64,000 bases of DNA from Pelomonas sp966111775 (GCA_966111775.1 CBHWBD010000004.1:1-64000); one strand, 5' to 3'; positions 1 to 9,370 are shown, numbered from the stretch's first letter. Notes: generated by a model from the letters alone, not told the origin. Numbers and translations are program-made.

Positions 1-2387
1 AGCGCGGTGCCGATGCGCTGTGGATCGTCAACGTCGGCGACATCAAGCCGATGGAATTTCCGATCAGCTTCTTCCTCGACATGGCCTGGTCGCCCAAGGC
101 CATGACGCCGGCGGCGCTGGCGGCCTACCCGAAGGACTGGGCGGCGCAGACCTTCGGCGCGGACCATGCAGCGGAGATCGGCGAGCTGGTCACGCGCTAC
201 AGCCAGTACGCGGCGCGGCGCAAGCCCGAGCTGGTCGACCCCAGCAGCTTCCCGCTTGGCGCGGCTTCGGCGGATGCGCTGGATGGCGGCGACTTCGGCC
301 GGCGCGTGGCCGAGTGGGAAGCCTTGGAGGCGCGTGTCGCCAAGCTCAAGCCAGCGCTGCGGCCCGACCAGCTCGACGCCTATTTCCAGCTCGTCGAGCA
401 CCCGGTGCTGGCCATGGCCAACCTCTACCGCCTGCACTACGCGGCGGCCTGGAACCACCGCCTGGCCAAGGCCGGTGACGCACGCGCCAATGTCTTCGCC
501 GACCGCGCCGAAGCGGCCTTCCAACGCGACCAGGCGATTGCCGACCAGTACCACGCCATCGCCGGCGGCAAGTGGGCCGGCATGATGCTGCAGACCCATA
601 TCGGCTACACGAGCTGGCAGCAGCCGGACAAGAACATCATGCCGGCCGTGCGGCGTGTGGCCGGCAGTGCGGATGCGGCCGAGGTGCAGCGTCAGCTGGA
701 CCTCGGCGCACCGGTCGCTTCCAGGGCCATCACTATTGAAGCCCCGCGCTTCAGCCGCGCCGTCAATGGCCAGGGCCTGACCTGGACGGCCATTCCCAAT
801 CTCGGCGCTGGCCTGGGCGCGGTGACGGCCTTGCCGCAGGGCCGCGCGTCGACGACGCTGGCCGACGGTGTGCGGCTGGAGTACGACGTCGACACGACCC
901 AGGCCGGCGACATGCTGCTCAGCCTGCACATGGTGCCGACGCTGGATACGCGCAACGGCGGCGGCATTCGCCTGGCCGTCGGCATCGACGACCAGGCCGT
1001 GCAGGAACTCAAGCTCAATCTCGTGCCCACTGCCGGCCCCGAGCTGGCGCGCGCCGAGAAGGACTGGGCTCAGGCCGTCAAGGACAACGACTTCGTGCTG
1101 AGGGGCTCGTTCAAGGGCTTGCAAGCCGGTCGCCACGTCATCAAGGTCTGGCGCCTGGATGACAACGCCGTGCTGCAGCGGCTGGTGCTGGCGCCGCTGC
1201 AAAGCATCAACGTCGCGCCCCGCGGCGCGGCGATCACCGGCAACTACCGCAACCTGCTGCGCGAGATCCGCCCCGAAATCAAGGAAGCCGACATCGATGC
1301 CAAGCTGGCCGGCTACTGGAAGTCGCTGTTCGAGGGCGGTGCGGATCAACGAGTCGTCTATGCCGCAGCCGCCACGCCCGACGGCCCGGCCGCCTATGTG
1401 CTGGACGTCAACAACGCCGACGTGCGCAGCGAGGGCATGTCCTACGGGATGATGATTGCCGTGCAGATGGGCCGCAAGGCCGAGTTCGACGCGCTGTGGA
1501 ACTGGGCTGCCACGCATATGCGCTACCGCACGGGGCCGCGTGCCGGCTACTTCCGCTGGCAGTGCCAGCCCAAGGGTTGCGACAAGGATGCCGTGCCCGC
1601 GTCCGACGGCGAGGCCTATTTCGCCACCGCCCTGTTGATGGCCGCCGGTCGCTGGGGCAATGGCCAGGGCCTCTACGACTACAACGCCCAGGCCCAGGCC
1701 CTGCTCAGCACCATGCTGCACAAGGAGACCCTGAACGGCGGCGTCGTCGCCGGCGTCAGGGCCATGTTCTCGCCCGACCGTGGTCAGGTCGTCTTCGTGC
1801 CCATTGGCGAGGCCGCCGACTTCAGCGACCCGTCCTACCACCTGCCGGCCTTCTACGAGATCTGGGCCCGTCGCGCCGCCAAGCCCGAGGACCGCAAGCG
1901 CTGGGCCGAGATCGCCGACATCAGCCGCGCCTATTTCTCGGTTGCCGCGCATCCCAAGACGGGCCTGACGCCCGACTACGCCGAGTTCGACGGCCGCCCC
2001 CACAAGCACGAGGGCCACGAGGACTTCCGCTACGACGCCTTCCGCACCGCGGTGAACTGGAGCGTCGACCAGGCCTGGTGGGACAAGAACCCCGACGCGG
2101 CCGGCCTGAGCCGCAGGCTGCTCGCCTTCTTCGCCTCACAGGGCAAGAACGGCAAGCCCTATCCCCATCTCTACACGCTGGACGGCAAGCCCTTGAACGA
2201 CGAAGCGTCCAAAGGGCTGATGGCCAGCAATGCGGTGGCGGCCCTGCTCGTCGACAAGGCGCTGGCCGAGCGCTTCGTCAACGACATCTGGGCCTTGGAG
2301 CCGCCGTCTGGCCAATGGCGCTACTACGACGGCCTGCTGCAGTTCATGGGCCTGCTGCATGTGACGGGGCGTTTCAAAGCATGGTGA
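1..2387 (+). CDS. GH115 alpha-glucuronidase (C-terminal part) fused to GH8 exo-oligoxylanase; 5' end outside window
   Basis: The reading frame is open from base 3 and enters the window inside a GH115 domain: the first residues include LWIVNVGDIKPMEFP, a conserved GH115 stretch. The GH115 helical part and its C-terminal beta domain run to about base 1200. From about 1230 a complete GH8 catalytic domain of the reducing-end xylose-releasing exo-oligoxylanase (Rex) type follows without a stop or long linker. It shows VRSEGMSYGMM (putative acid Glu at 1431-1433), ASDGEAYFATA, and RYDAFRT (putative base Asp at 2034-2036). GH115 removes (4-O-methyl)glucuronate from xylan; Rex-type GH8 removes xylose from the reducing end of xylo-oligosaccharides. 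The natural start, any signal peptide and most GH115 catalytic residues lie upstream of the window. A GH3 gene follows after 14 bp. Confidence 0.88.
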   Translation, partial: RGADALWIVNVGDIKPMEFPISFFLDMAWSPKAMTPAALAAYPKDWAAQTFGADHAAEIGELVTRYSQYAARRKPELVDPSSFPLGAASADALDGGDFGRRVAEWEALEARVAKLKPALRPDQLDAYFQLVEHPVLAMANLYRLHYAAAWNHRLAKAGDARANVFADRAEAAFQRDQAIADQYHAIAGGKWAGMMLQTHIGYTSWQQPDKNIMPAVRRVAGSADAAEVQRQLDLGAPVASRAITIEAPRFSRAVNGQGLTWTAIPNLGAGLGAVTALPQGRASTTLADGVRLEYDVDTTQAGDMLLSLHMVPTLDTRNGGGIRLAVGIDDQAVQELKLNLVPTAGPELARAEKDWAQAVKDNDFVLRGSFKGLQAGRHVIKVWRLDDNAVLQRLVLAPLQSINVAPRGAAITGNYRNLLREIRPEIKEADIDAKLAGYWKSLFEGGADQRVVYAAAATPDGPAAYVLDVNNADVRSEGMSYGMMIAVQMGRKAEFDALWNWAATHMRYRTGPRAGYFRWQCQPKGCDKDAVPASDGEAYFATALLMAAGRWGNGQGLYDYNAQAQALLSTMLHKETLNGGVVAGVRAMFSPDRGQVVFVPIGEAADFSDPSYHLPAFYEIWARRAAKPEDRKRWAEIADISRAYFSVAAHPKTGLTPDYAEFDGRPHKHEGHEDFRYDAFRTAVNWSVDQAWWDKNPDAAGLSRRLLAFFASQGKNGKPYPHLYTLDGKPLNDEASKGLMASNAVAALLVDKALAERFVNDIWALEPPSGQWRYYDGLLQFMGLLHVTGRFKAW

Positions 2388-2401
2388 AAAGGGAGACAAA
2401 C

Positions 2402-5029
2402 ATGAAGACCTTGTTGACGCTCGGCCTCGCCGGCTGCCTGGCCTTGACGGGCCCGACCTTCGCGGCGCCGGCTGCCGATGTCGAGGCCCAGGCCCAGGCC
2501 CGCCGCATCGTGTCGCAGCTGACGCTGGACGAGAAGACGGAGCAGCTGCTCAACGGCGCGCCCGCCATCCCGCGCCTGGGCATCCCGGCCTACAACTGGT
2601 GGACGGAGTCGCTGCACGGCGCCTTCGGTCCCGGCGCGACGACCAACTTCCCTCAACCGATCGGGCTGGCCGCCAGCTTCAATGACCGGTTGATGCAGGA
2701 CGTGGCCGCCGCCATCAGCACCGAGGTGAGGGCCGTCTACGCGCTGGGCCGCGGCAAGGACAACCCCAACCGCATCGGCGGCTCGCTGGACACCTGGTCG
2801 CCCAACATCAACATCTTCCGCGACCCGCGCTGGGGGCGGGGCCAGGAGACCTACGGCGAGGATCCCTTCCTGACCGGCAGCCTGGCCAAGTCCTTCGTGC
2901 GCGGCATGCAGGGACCGGATGCGTCCCTGCCCCAGGTCATCGCCAGCCCCAAGCATTTCGCCGTGCACAGCGGGCCGGAGTCGACGCGCCATTCGGTGGA
3001 CGTCTGGGTCTCGGCCCAGGACCTGGAGGACACCTATCTGCCGGCCTTCCGCGCCGCCATCGTCGACGCCCAGGCCGGTTCCATCATGTGCGCGTACAAC
3101 CGCATCAACGGCGAGCCGGCCTGTGCCAGCCAGAGCCTGCTGGTGAAGACGCTGCGCCAGGACTGGCAGTTCAAGGGCTATGTGGTGTCGGACTGCGACG
3201 CGGTCATCGACATCAGCGCCCACCACAAATACGCCGTCGATGCCGCTGCGGGTGCCGCCGCGGCGCTCAAGGCCGGCATGGACAACGAGTGCAATGTCGC
3301 GACCCTGTCGCACACGCCGGGCCTGGGCGAGCGCTACAAGCAGGCCCTGCAGCGCGGCTTGCTGCGGGAGGCCGACATCGACAACGCCCTCGTGCGACTG
3401 TTCTCGGCGCGGCTGCGCAACGGTGACCTGCCGGGCCTGGGCGAGCGCAGCTTCCCCGCGGCCGAGACGATCAACTCGGCCGAGCATCGCGCCCTCGCGC
3501 TGAAGGCCGCGGTCGAGAGCCTGGTGCTGTTGAAGAACGATGGCCTGCTGCCGCTGCCGGCCACGGCCCGCATTGCCGTCGTCGGCCCGCTGGCCGATGC
3601 GCGCCGTGTGATGCGAGGCAACTATTCCTCGGGCCAGACCGGGCCGACGCAGACGGTCTTCGAAGGTCTGCGCCAGCAATTCCCGGCCAGCCAGGTCCAG
3701 CTGCTGCCCTTCGGCGCCTCCATCACCGACGGTGACCCGGTGCCGGCCAGCGCGTTCGTCGCGCCCGACGGCAGCCCGGGGCTGCGCGCCAGCTATTTCA
3801 ACCTGGAGACCGGCTCGCCCAAGGACGCCGGCAAGCGCCGATTCCAGGCCAAGGCCTTCGCCAGCCACGGCGTGGCCCAGCTCGACTCACGCCCGCGGGA
3901 CTTCGCCGAGGCGGGCGAGGTGACGCGCACCGTCTGGACTGGCTTCCTGGTCGCACCCGACAGCGGCAGCTACCGGCTTGGCGTGGCCGGCATCAAGGGC
4001 GAGGTGCGCGTCGGCGGCCGCGACGTCAGCCTGGCCAGGCGTGCGACGCAATGGGCCGAGCCGGTGGCCCTGGTGCCGCTGCAGCTGAAGAAGGGCGAGC
4101 GCGTCGCGCTGCGCTTCGAGGCCGAGTCGGGCGGCAGCGCGCCGCCAGCCCTGGTGTGGAAGCGCGTGTCGAGCCAGCCGCTGGCGGAGCTGCGCGCGGG
4201 CGTGGCGAAGGTCGACGTGGTCGTGGCCGTCATGGGCCTGACCTCCGACCTCGAGGGCGAAGAGATGCCCGTCAAGATCGACGGCTTCTCGGGCGGCGAC
4301 CGCACCAAGCTGGACCTGCCGGCCGACCAGCGCGCCTATCTGCAGGCCGCGGCCCAACTCGGCAAGCCGCTGGTGGTCGTGAACCTGAGCGGCAGCGCCA
4401 TCGACCTGTCCTGGGCCAAGGCGAATGCGGCCGCCATCGTGCAGGCCTGGTATCCCGGCGAGGGCGGCGGCCAGGCCATTGCCCAGGTGCTGGGCGGCGC
4501 GGCCAACCCGGGCGGGCGCCTGCCGGTCAGCTTCTATCGCAGCGCGGCCGACCTGCCGCCCTTCGACGACTACCGCATGGCGGGTCGCACCTATCGCTTC
4601 TTCGGCGGCGAGGTGGTCTACCCCTTCGGCCACGGGCTGAGCTATTCGAGCTTCCGCTACGAGCCGGCCACCGTCGAGGTGCAGGAAGACGGCCTGCAGA
4701 CGCGGCTGCGGGTGCGCACCGCCGTCACCAACACCAGCCAGCGCGACGGCGACGAGGTCGCCCAGCTCTATCTGCTGCCGCCGCGTTTCGAGGGCGGCCC
4801 GCGCCTGGCGCTGCGCGGCTTCCAGCGCCTGCACCTGAAGGCCGGCGAGAGGCGCGAGCTGAGCTACAGCCTGGATGCGCGCGACCTCAGCTTCGTCGAC
4901 CGCGACGGCGTGCGCCAGCTGATGCCCGGCGGCTACCGCCTCAGCGTCGGCGGCGGCCAGCCCGACACCGGCGCTCCGGTCGTGAGCGCCGAGTTTTCCT
5001 TGAAACAACAAACCCTGCTGCCACGATGA
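2402..5029 (+). CDS. GH3 beta-xylosidase/beta-glucosidase with PA14 insert, secreted
   Basis: 875-residue GH3 glycoside hydrolase. The start at 2402 is preceded by AGGGAG and gives a clear signal peptide (MKTLLTLGLAGCLALTG, cleavage near TFAAP). The nucleophile Asp is D264 in GYVVSDCDAV; the motifs ESLHG, RDPRWGRGQETYGEDP and KHFAVHSGPE are typical of the xylosidase-like GH3 branch. A PA14-like beta domain (about residues 460-590, starting LRASYFNLE) interrupts the second catalytic domain, and a fibronectin-like C-terminal domain ends the protein. It probably trims xylo-oligosaccharides in the periplasm. It lies between the GH115-GH8 fusion and an esterase in one operon and overlaps the next gene by ATGA. 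A beta-glucosidase or arabinofuranosidase specificity cannot be excluded from sequence alone. Confidence 0.9.
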   Translation: MKTLLTLGLAGCLALTGPTFAAPAADVEAQAQARRIVSQLTLDEKTEQLLNGAPAIPRLGIPAYNWWTESLHGAFGPGATTNFPQPIGLAASFNDRLMQDVAAAISTEVRAVYALGRGKDNPNRIGGSLDTWSPNINIFRDPRWGRGQETYGEDPFLTGSLAKSFVRGMQGPDASLPQVIASPKHFAVHSGPESTRHSVDVWVSAQDLEDTYLPAFRAAIVDAQAGSIMCAYNRINGEPACASQSLLVKTLRQDWQFKGYVVSDCDAVIDISAHHKYAVDAAAGAAAALKAGMDNECNVATLSHTPGLGERYKQALQRGLLREADIDNALVRLFSARLRNGDLPGLGERSFPAAETINSAEHRALALKAAVESLVLLKNDGLLPLPATARIAVVGPLADARRVMRGNYSSGQTGPTQTVFEGLRQQFPASQVQLLPFGASITDGDPVPASAFVAPDGSPGLRASYFNLETGSPKDAGKRRFQAKAFASHGVAQLDSRPRDFAEAGEVTRTVWTGFLVAPDSGSYRLGVAGIKGEVRVGGRDVSLARRATQWAEPVALVPLQLKKGERVALRFEAESGGSAPPALVWKRVSSQPLAELRAGVAKVDVVVAVMGLTSDLEGEEMPVKIDGFSGGDRTKLDLPADQRAYLQAAAQLGKPLVVVNLSGSAIDLSWAKANAAAIVQAWYPGEGGGQAIAQVLGGAANPGGRLPVSFYRSAADLPPFDDYRMAGRTYRFFGGEVVYPFGHGLSYSSFRYEPATVEVQEDGLQTRLRVRTAVTNTSQRDGDEVAQLYLLPPRFEGGPRLALRGFQRLHLKAGERRELSYSLDARDLSFVDRDGVRQLMPGGYRLSVGGGQPDTGAPVVSAEFSLKQQTLLPR

Positions 5030-5955
5030 AAACCATCACATCCCTTCGCACCACGCTGATCTCCCTGGCCCTGCTGCTGGCCAGCGCCGCGGGCGTCCGG
5101 GCCCAGGATGGCCGCATCTACCCGCTGCAGGCGCCGCCCGAGCCCAACGCCATCCCGCTCGGCACGGGCGGCGTCGACAAGCAGCCCGCCGCCGAAGGCT
5201 GGTTCCGCCAGTGGGGCGAGCCCATGGTGCGCAATGTCAGTGCCGCCACGCTCACGCCCTTCCTGCCCGCGCCGGGCAAGGCCAATGGCGCTGCGGTCCT
5301 GGTGGTGCCGGGCGGCGGCTTTCGCTGGCTGTCGATCAACAACGAGGGCTGGAAGGTTGCCCAGGCCCTGGCCGACCGCGGCGTCGCCGCCTTCGTGCTC
5401 AAGTACAGGCTGATCCCGACGCCGGATTCGCTGGAGGGCCTGCAGGACTCGATGAATCGCCTGTTCGCGGCCGCCGGCGAGGGCGGCAAGCCGCCGCCGC
5501 TGAACCCCGACCTGTCCAACCAGCTCGCCGACGCCGAGGCCGCCTATGCCCTCATCCTGTCACGGGCCAAGACCTGGGGCGTCGACCCCAGCCGGCTGGG
5601 CATGATGGGCTTCTCGGCCGGCGCGGGCCTGACCCTGCACGCCACGCTGAACTCCAAGACCATGAAGCTGGCCTTCATCGCCCCGATCTACGGCGGCATG
5701 GGGCCGGTCGACGTGCCCAAGGGCGCGCCGCCGATGTTCAACGCCATCGCCAGCGACGACTTCCTGTTCCGCGGCCAGTTCGGCGTCGTCAAGTCCTGGT
5801 TCGACGCCGGGCGGCCGGTGGAGTTCCATCTCTACCAGAACGGCGGCCATGGCTTCGGCCTGGGCTATCCGGGCAACACCGCCAACGGCTGGTTTCCGGT
5901 CTTCATGCACTGGATGGACGTGAACAGCTGGCTGGCGGCCAAGGCCGTGCCCTGA
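5026..5955 (+). CDS. secreted alpha/beta-hydrolase esterase (acetylxylan-esterase-like)
   Basis: 309 residues with an N-terminal signal peptide (cleavage after GVRAQ). It has the alpha/beta-hydrolase oxyanion loop VVPGGGF, the nucleophile elbow GFSAG (Ser197) and a C-terminal NGGHGFG (His275). Such proteins beside xylanases usually deacetylate xylo-oligosaccharides or act on other acyl decorations; the exact substrate is inferred from context. The start codon overlaps the GH3 stop (ATGA), so translation is probably coupled. It is the last gene of the operon and runs convergent to an MFS gene. Confidence 0.8.
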   Translation: MKTITSLRTTLISLALLLASAAGVRAQDGRIYPLQAPPEPNAIPLGTGGVDKQPAAEGWFRQWGEPMVRNVSAATLTPFLPAPGKANGAAVLVVPGGGFRWLSINNEGWKVAQALADRGVAAFVLKYRLIPTPDSLEGLQDSMNRLFAAAGEGGKPPPLNPDLSNQLADAEAAYALILSRAKTWGVDPSRLGMMGFSAGAGLTLHATLNSKTMKLAFIAPIYGGMGPVDVPKGAPPMFNAIASDDFLFRGQFGVVKSWFDAGRPVEFHLYQNGGHGFGLGYPGNTANGWFPVFMHWMDVNSWLAAKAVP

Positions 5956-5967
5956 CGCAGCAGCAGA

Positions 5968-5985
5968 GCGGCTGGCCCCGGCCGC
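5968..5985. terminator. possible hairpin terminator between convergent genes
   Basis: GCGGC at 5968-5972 pairs with GCCGC at 5981-5985, extended by a G-U and a G-C pair around a four-base loop. There is no T-run, so this may be a weak or Rho-assisted terminator between the esterase and the MFS gene. Confidence 0.3.
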
Positions 5986-6008
5986 CCTGACCATCCATCC
6001 CATCGCGC

Positions 6009-7232
6009 TCATGCCGGCACGGCGGCCAGCGGCCGCCTCGGCAGGCGCATGAACATCAGCGCCGACAGGAAGGCACCCATGCCCAGCGCGAAGGCGCCGA
6101 TGAAGAGCCAGCGGTAGGTCGAGAACGAGTCGTAGATCAGCCCGCCCAGCACCGGCCCCAGGGCCATGCCGATGCTGCTGGCCATGGCGGTGCCGCCGAT
6201 GACCGTGCCCATCATGCGCAGCGGGAAGTTCTCGCGCGCGATGACGGCGAACAGCGGCATCACGCCGGCATAGGTGAAGCCGAACAGCGCGGCCACGGTG
6301 TAGAAGCTCTTCAGCTCGCGGGCGTACACATAGCCCAGCACCACGATGGCCTGGGCCAGCAGGGCCAGCACCAGAGTGCGAGCGGCGCCGAAGCGGTCGC
6401 CGAGCAGGCCGAAGACGAGGCGGCCGCCCATGCCGGCCAGGCCTTCCAGGCTGTAGATGGAGACGGCGGCCATCAGCGGGATGCCGCAGGTGACGGCATA
6501 GCTGACGGTGTGGAAGATCGGCCCGGAATGCGTCGCGCAGGTCAGGAAGCTGGTCAGCACCAGGATCAGGAAGGGCGCCGAGCGCACGGCCTGGCCGACG
6601 GAGGGGCCGGGCTCCTGCGCCGCGCCGGCAGCAGCTTCGACCGCGAGGGCCGGTGGGCGGCGAATCAGCGTCGCTGCCGGCAGCATGACGCTGGCCACCA
6701 CGGCCGCGACGATCTGCAGCGTGCTGCGCCAGTTGTGGGCCTGCACCAGCCAGGCGACCAGGGGCGACATGGTCAGCGGCGCCATGCCCATGCCGGCCGA
6801 GACCAGCGACACGGCCAGGCTGCGACGGGTGTCGAACCAGCCGGTCACGCAGGCCATCAGTGGCGCGAAGATGGCCGCGGCGCTGACGCCGACGAGGGCG
6901 CCGAACCACAGCTGGAAGCCGCCCAGCGAGCCGGCGAAGCTGGCCAGCACCAGGCCGGCGATGAGCAGCACCGTGCCCGTGAGCACCACGGCGCGCGGCC
7001 CGATGCGATCCGACAGCACGCCCCAGCCCATGCTGCCGACGGCCAGGGCCGTGAAGGCAATGGTCATGGCAGTGGAGATGCCTGTCGTGGACCAGCCCGT
7101 GTCCAGCGCGATGGGCCGCAGCAGCACGGGCAGGGAGAAGAGGGCGCCGATGGCCACGCAGCCGAGCAGACCGCCGGCGGCGACGATGACCCAGCGGTAG
7201 TGCTCGCGCACGGCGTTCGTCCAGGAAGACAT
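6009..7232 (-). CDS. MFS transporter (oxalate/formate or monocarboxylate-like)
   Basis: 407 residues with about twelve hydrophobic segments in two halves. The loop GVLSDRIGPRAVVLTG between TM2 and TM3 and its partial repeat FGLLGDRFGAARTLV in the second half are MFS signatures. The overall pattern resembles the OFA/monocarboxylate branch, so a small organic acid is a plausible substrate, but none can be assigned. AAGGA lies about 7 bases before the start. It sits 15 bp downstream of the YCII-domain gene and both are divergent from a LacI-type regulator, which may control them. Confidence 0.8.
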   Translation of the reverse strand: MSSWTNAVREHYRWVIVAAGGLLGCVAIGALFSLPVLLRPIALDTGWSTTGISTAMTIAFTALAVGSMGWGVLSDRIGPRAVVLTGTVLLIAGLVLASFAGSLGGFQLWFGALVGVSAAAIFAPLMACVTGWFDTRRSLAVSLVSAGMGMAPLTMSPLVAWLVQAHNWRSTLQIVAAVVASVMLPAATLIRRPPALAVEAAAGAAQEPGPSVGQAVRSAPFLILVLTSFLTCATHSGPIFHTVSYAVTCGIPLMAAVSIYSLEGLAGMGGRLVFGLLGDRFGAARTLVLALLAQAIVVLGYVYARELKSFYTVAALFGFTYAGVMPLFAVIARENFPLRMMGTVIGGTAMASSIGMALGPVLGGLIYDSFSTYRWLFIGAFALGMGAFLSALMFMRLPRRPLAAVPA

Positions 7233-7247
7233 GGCGGTTCCTTCGCG

Positions 7248-7625
7248 TCAGACGTTGGCGGGCGTGCAGCCGCAGCCGGGTGCGTCGAGCTGGCGCACCT
7301 CGCACTCGATGTCCCAGTCTGTGCCGTGCAACTTCAGGAAGCGATGCGTCAGCGCCAGCGCGGCCTCGCGAGACGGCGCCTCGAAGATGGCGAAGCCGGC
7401 GATGACCTCCTTGGTCTCGGTGAAAGGCCCATCCACCACCGACAGCAGGCCGCCGCGCTGCAGGCGCACGCGCACGCCTTCCGACGAGGGCCGCAGGCCG
7501 GCTGTGCTGACGAGCTGGCCGCTGCGGGTGAGTTCATCGATCAGCTGGCCCATGTCGGCCATCAGCTGTTCGCTGGGTGCCTGGCCGGTGGTTTCGTCGG
7601 CGCGGATCATCGACAGGAATCGCAT
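7248..7625 (-). CDS. YCII-domain (DGPF) protein
   Basis: 125 residues from the ATG at 7625 (MRFLSMIRADE). The frame is open for 19 more codons upstream, but those residues do not resemble the family. The motif VVDGPFTETKEVIAGF is the hallmark of YCII/DGPF proteins (ferredoxin-like fold, often adjacent to ECF sigma factors; no sigma gene is seen here). The C-terminus carries a CGC pair. Biochemical role unknown. Probably transcribed with the MFS gene that starts 15 bp downstream. Confidence 0.75.
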   Translation of the reverse strand: MRFLSMIRADETTGQAPSEQLMADMGQLIDELTRSGQLVSTAGLRPSSEGVRVRLQRGGLLSVVDGPFTETKEVIAGFAIFEAPSREAALALTHRFLKLHGTDWDIECEVRQLDAPGCGCTPANV

Positions 7626-7773
7626 GCTCGGTCTCCATCCAAGTTCGAATCGCGGCGGACCGATTCCGCCGTCTGCCCTCATGACGAACGAGGCGGCGCG
7701 AAATCGACAAGCGCGGCTGAATTCATCCCCGGCTTGCCGAACGGCCCAACTTGATGCACGATTGCAAAATAGC

Positions 7774-7787
7774 TGACAACGCTGTCA
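7774..7787. promoter_or_regulatory. palindromic LacI-type operator
   Basis: TGACAACGCTGTCA, 12 of 14 bases symmetric around a central CG, as expected for LacI-family operators. It lies 14 bases before the chosen start of the LacI-type gene and in the divergent region facing the YCII/MFS genes, which fits autoregulation and control of the neighbours. A weak TTGCAA (7762-7767) / TCATTT (7785-7790) promoter could enclose it. Confidence 0.55.
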
Positions 7788-7801
7788 TTTCATCCGGTTT
7801 C

Positions 7802-8821
7802 ATGAAAAACCATCTCTCTGCCCCCTCCCATGCCGCCACCCTGCGCATGGTGGCGGATGCCTCCGGCGTGTCGACGACGACTGCCTCGCGAGTCATCAAC
7901 AACGCCCCCCATGTGCGCCCCGAGAAACGCGAGGCCGTGCTGGCGGCGATCGCGCGCCTGGGCTTCGTACCCAACACCATTGCGCGGGCCCTGGCGGACG
8001 GGCGCTCGCGCACCATCGGCATCGTCGTCCAGCATTTCGAGAGCCCCTGCTATGCCTGGACGCTGCGCGGCGTCGAGGAGGCCCTGTCCAAGGCCGGCTA
8101 CGGCCTCGTCGTCGCCAGCGGGCATTGGGACCGGCGCGAGGAAGAGCGCTGCGTGCAGTCGCTGAAGGCGCGCCGCGTCGACGGCATCATCGTGTTGACC
8201 GGCACACTGGACGACAGCTTCCTGACCGAGCTGGCCCAGGACCTGCCCGTCGTGGCGACTGGCCGGGACCTGAAGGCGCCGGGCCTGCACTGCCTACACT
8301 CCAACGACTTCGAAGGCGCCCGCGCCGCGACGCGGCATCTGATCCAGCGTGGCCACCGCCGCATCGCCCACATCACCGGCGACCCCAGCCACCCGGATGC
8401 CCTCGAGCGCGAGCGGGGCTATCGCGCGGCGCTGCAGGAGGCCGGCGTCGCTCTGGACCGTGCCCTGGTGGTGCGCGGCAACTACCAGGAGACCAGCGGC
8501 GAGCGGGGCGCGGAAGACCTGCTGCGCCGCGGCATCGAGTTCTCGGCGATCTTTGCGGCCAACGACCAGATGGCCGCCGGCGCCGCGCAGGCGCTGTGCC
8601 GGCATGGCCTGCGCATTCCGCAGGACGTGTCCGTGGTCGGCTTCGACGATGTGCTGGCCTCGGCCCATGCCTGCCCGCCGCGCACGACGGTCAATCTGTC
8701 GCCGGCCGAACTGGGGCGCCGCGCAGTCGCCGCCATGCTGGACCTGCTGGCCCACCGCCGGCCCCGGGCCGTGGCGCCCGCGCCCGAGCTGGTGGTGAGG
8801 CTGTCAACGCGCTTTGTCTGA
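7802..8821 (+). CDS. LacI-family transcriptional regulator
   Basis: 339 residues. N-terminal helix-turn-helix LRMVADASGVSTTTASRVIN followed by the hinge (IARALADGRSRTIGIVV) and a periplasmic-binding-like sugar-sensing domain ending in VVGFDDV and a C-terminal dimer region. The ATG at 7802 is preferred: earlier in-frame TTG/ATG codons at 7751/7754 would put the palindromic operator inside the coding region. Effector unknown. It faces the YCII and MFS genes divergently; its 3' end overlaps the convergent membrane-protein gene by 18 bp. Confidence 0.85.
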   Translation: MKNHLSAPSHAATLRMVADASGVSTTTASRVINNAPHVRPEKREAVLAAIARLGFVPNTIARALADGRSRTIGIVVQHFESPCYAWTLRGVEEALSKAGYGLVVASGHWDRREEERCVQSLKARRVDGIIVLTGTLDDSFLTELAQDLPVVATGRDLKAPGLHCLHSNDFEGARAATRHLIQRGHRRIAHITGDPSHPDALERERGYRAALQEAGVALDRALVVRGNYQETSGERGAEDLLRRGIEFSAIFAANDQMAAGAAQALCRHGLRIPQDVSVVGFDDVLASAHACPPRTTVNLSPAELGRRAVAAMLDLLAHRRPRAVAPAPELVVRLSTRFV

Positions 8822-9370
8822 GGCGCTCCCGGCCTGCTGTGCCAGATGCGCCTTCAGCGCGTCGCGCAGGCGGCGGTGGTCGTAGACCAGGCCGCCGAGC
8901 GGAATGCGCACGTCACCGCCGTTGAAGGCCCGCAGGATGCGGCGCCACAGACTTTTCTGCACCACGCCGCCGTCTGGCAGCTGGGCGCCGGCGCGCAGCG
9001 TCAGCATCAATGAGTCGCCCTCGCCGTAGTCCATGGTCGCGGACTGGACGGCGCTCCAGGGCAGGTGGACATGGAGATGGAAGTTGTCGGTGATGCCGCG
9101 GGCATCGACGACCAGGGCCGGGCCCTGTTCCCGCAGCGCCTTCAGGGCCGGACCGGCCACGCTGGCCGCCAGGGCCAGGGACATCAGCGCGAAGAAGATG
9201 CCCATGGCCAGCCCCAGCCGTGCGCCGAACATGGCCGGCAGCAGGAAGGGCGCGGACAGCCCGGCCAGGCACACGACGAAGGCGAAGGGCAACGAGAACA
9301 CCACGGTCCAGCGCCGGCGCTCGAAGGACAGCGGCGCCGGCTTGGGTGGCAGGGCGTCAGGCAAGGGCAT
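8804..9370 (-). CDS. hypothetical small membrane protein
   Basis: 188 residues. Two predicted transmembrane segments (VVFSLPFAFVVCLAGLSAPF and LGLAMGIFFALMSLALAASV) are followed by a soluble region with a PH-like or STM3941-like character (VVDARGITDNFHLHVHLPW). I cannot assign a function. The ATG at 9370 is chosen because upstream in-frame residues are low-complexity and cross the chemoreceptor promoter. The 3' end overlaps the LacI-type gene on the other strand by 18 bp. Confidence 0.6.
   Translation of the reverse strand: MPLPDALPPKPAPLSFERRRWTVVFSLPFAFVVCLAGLSAPFLLPAMFGARLGLAMGIFFALMSLALAASVAGPALKALREQGPALVVDARGITDNFHLHVHLPWSAVQSATMDYGEGDSLMLTLRAGAQLPDGGVVQKSLWRRILRAFNGGDVRIPLGGLVYDHRRLRDALKAHLAQQAGSASDKAR

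Noticed and set aside
1496..2401. Upstream extension of the GH3 frame
   Set aside because: It overlaps the GH8 domain; the GH3 signal peptide and ribosome-binding site mark the start at 2402.
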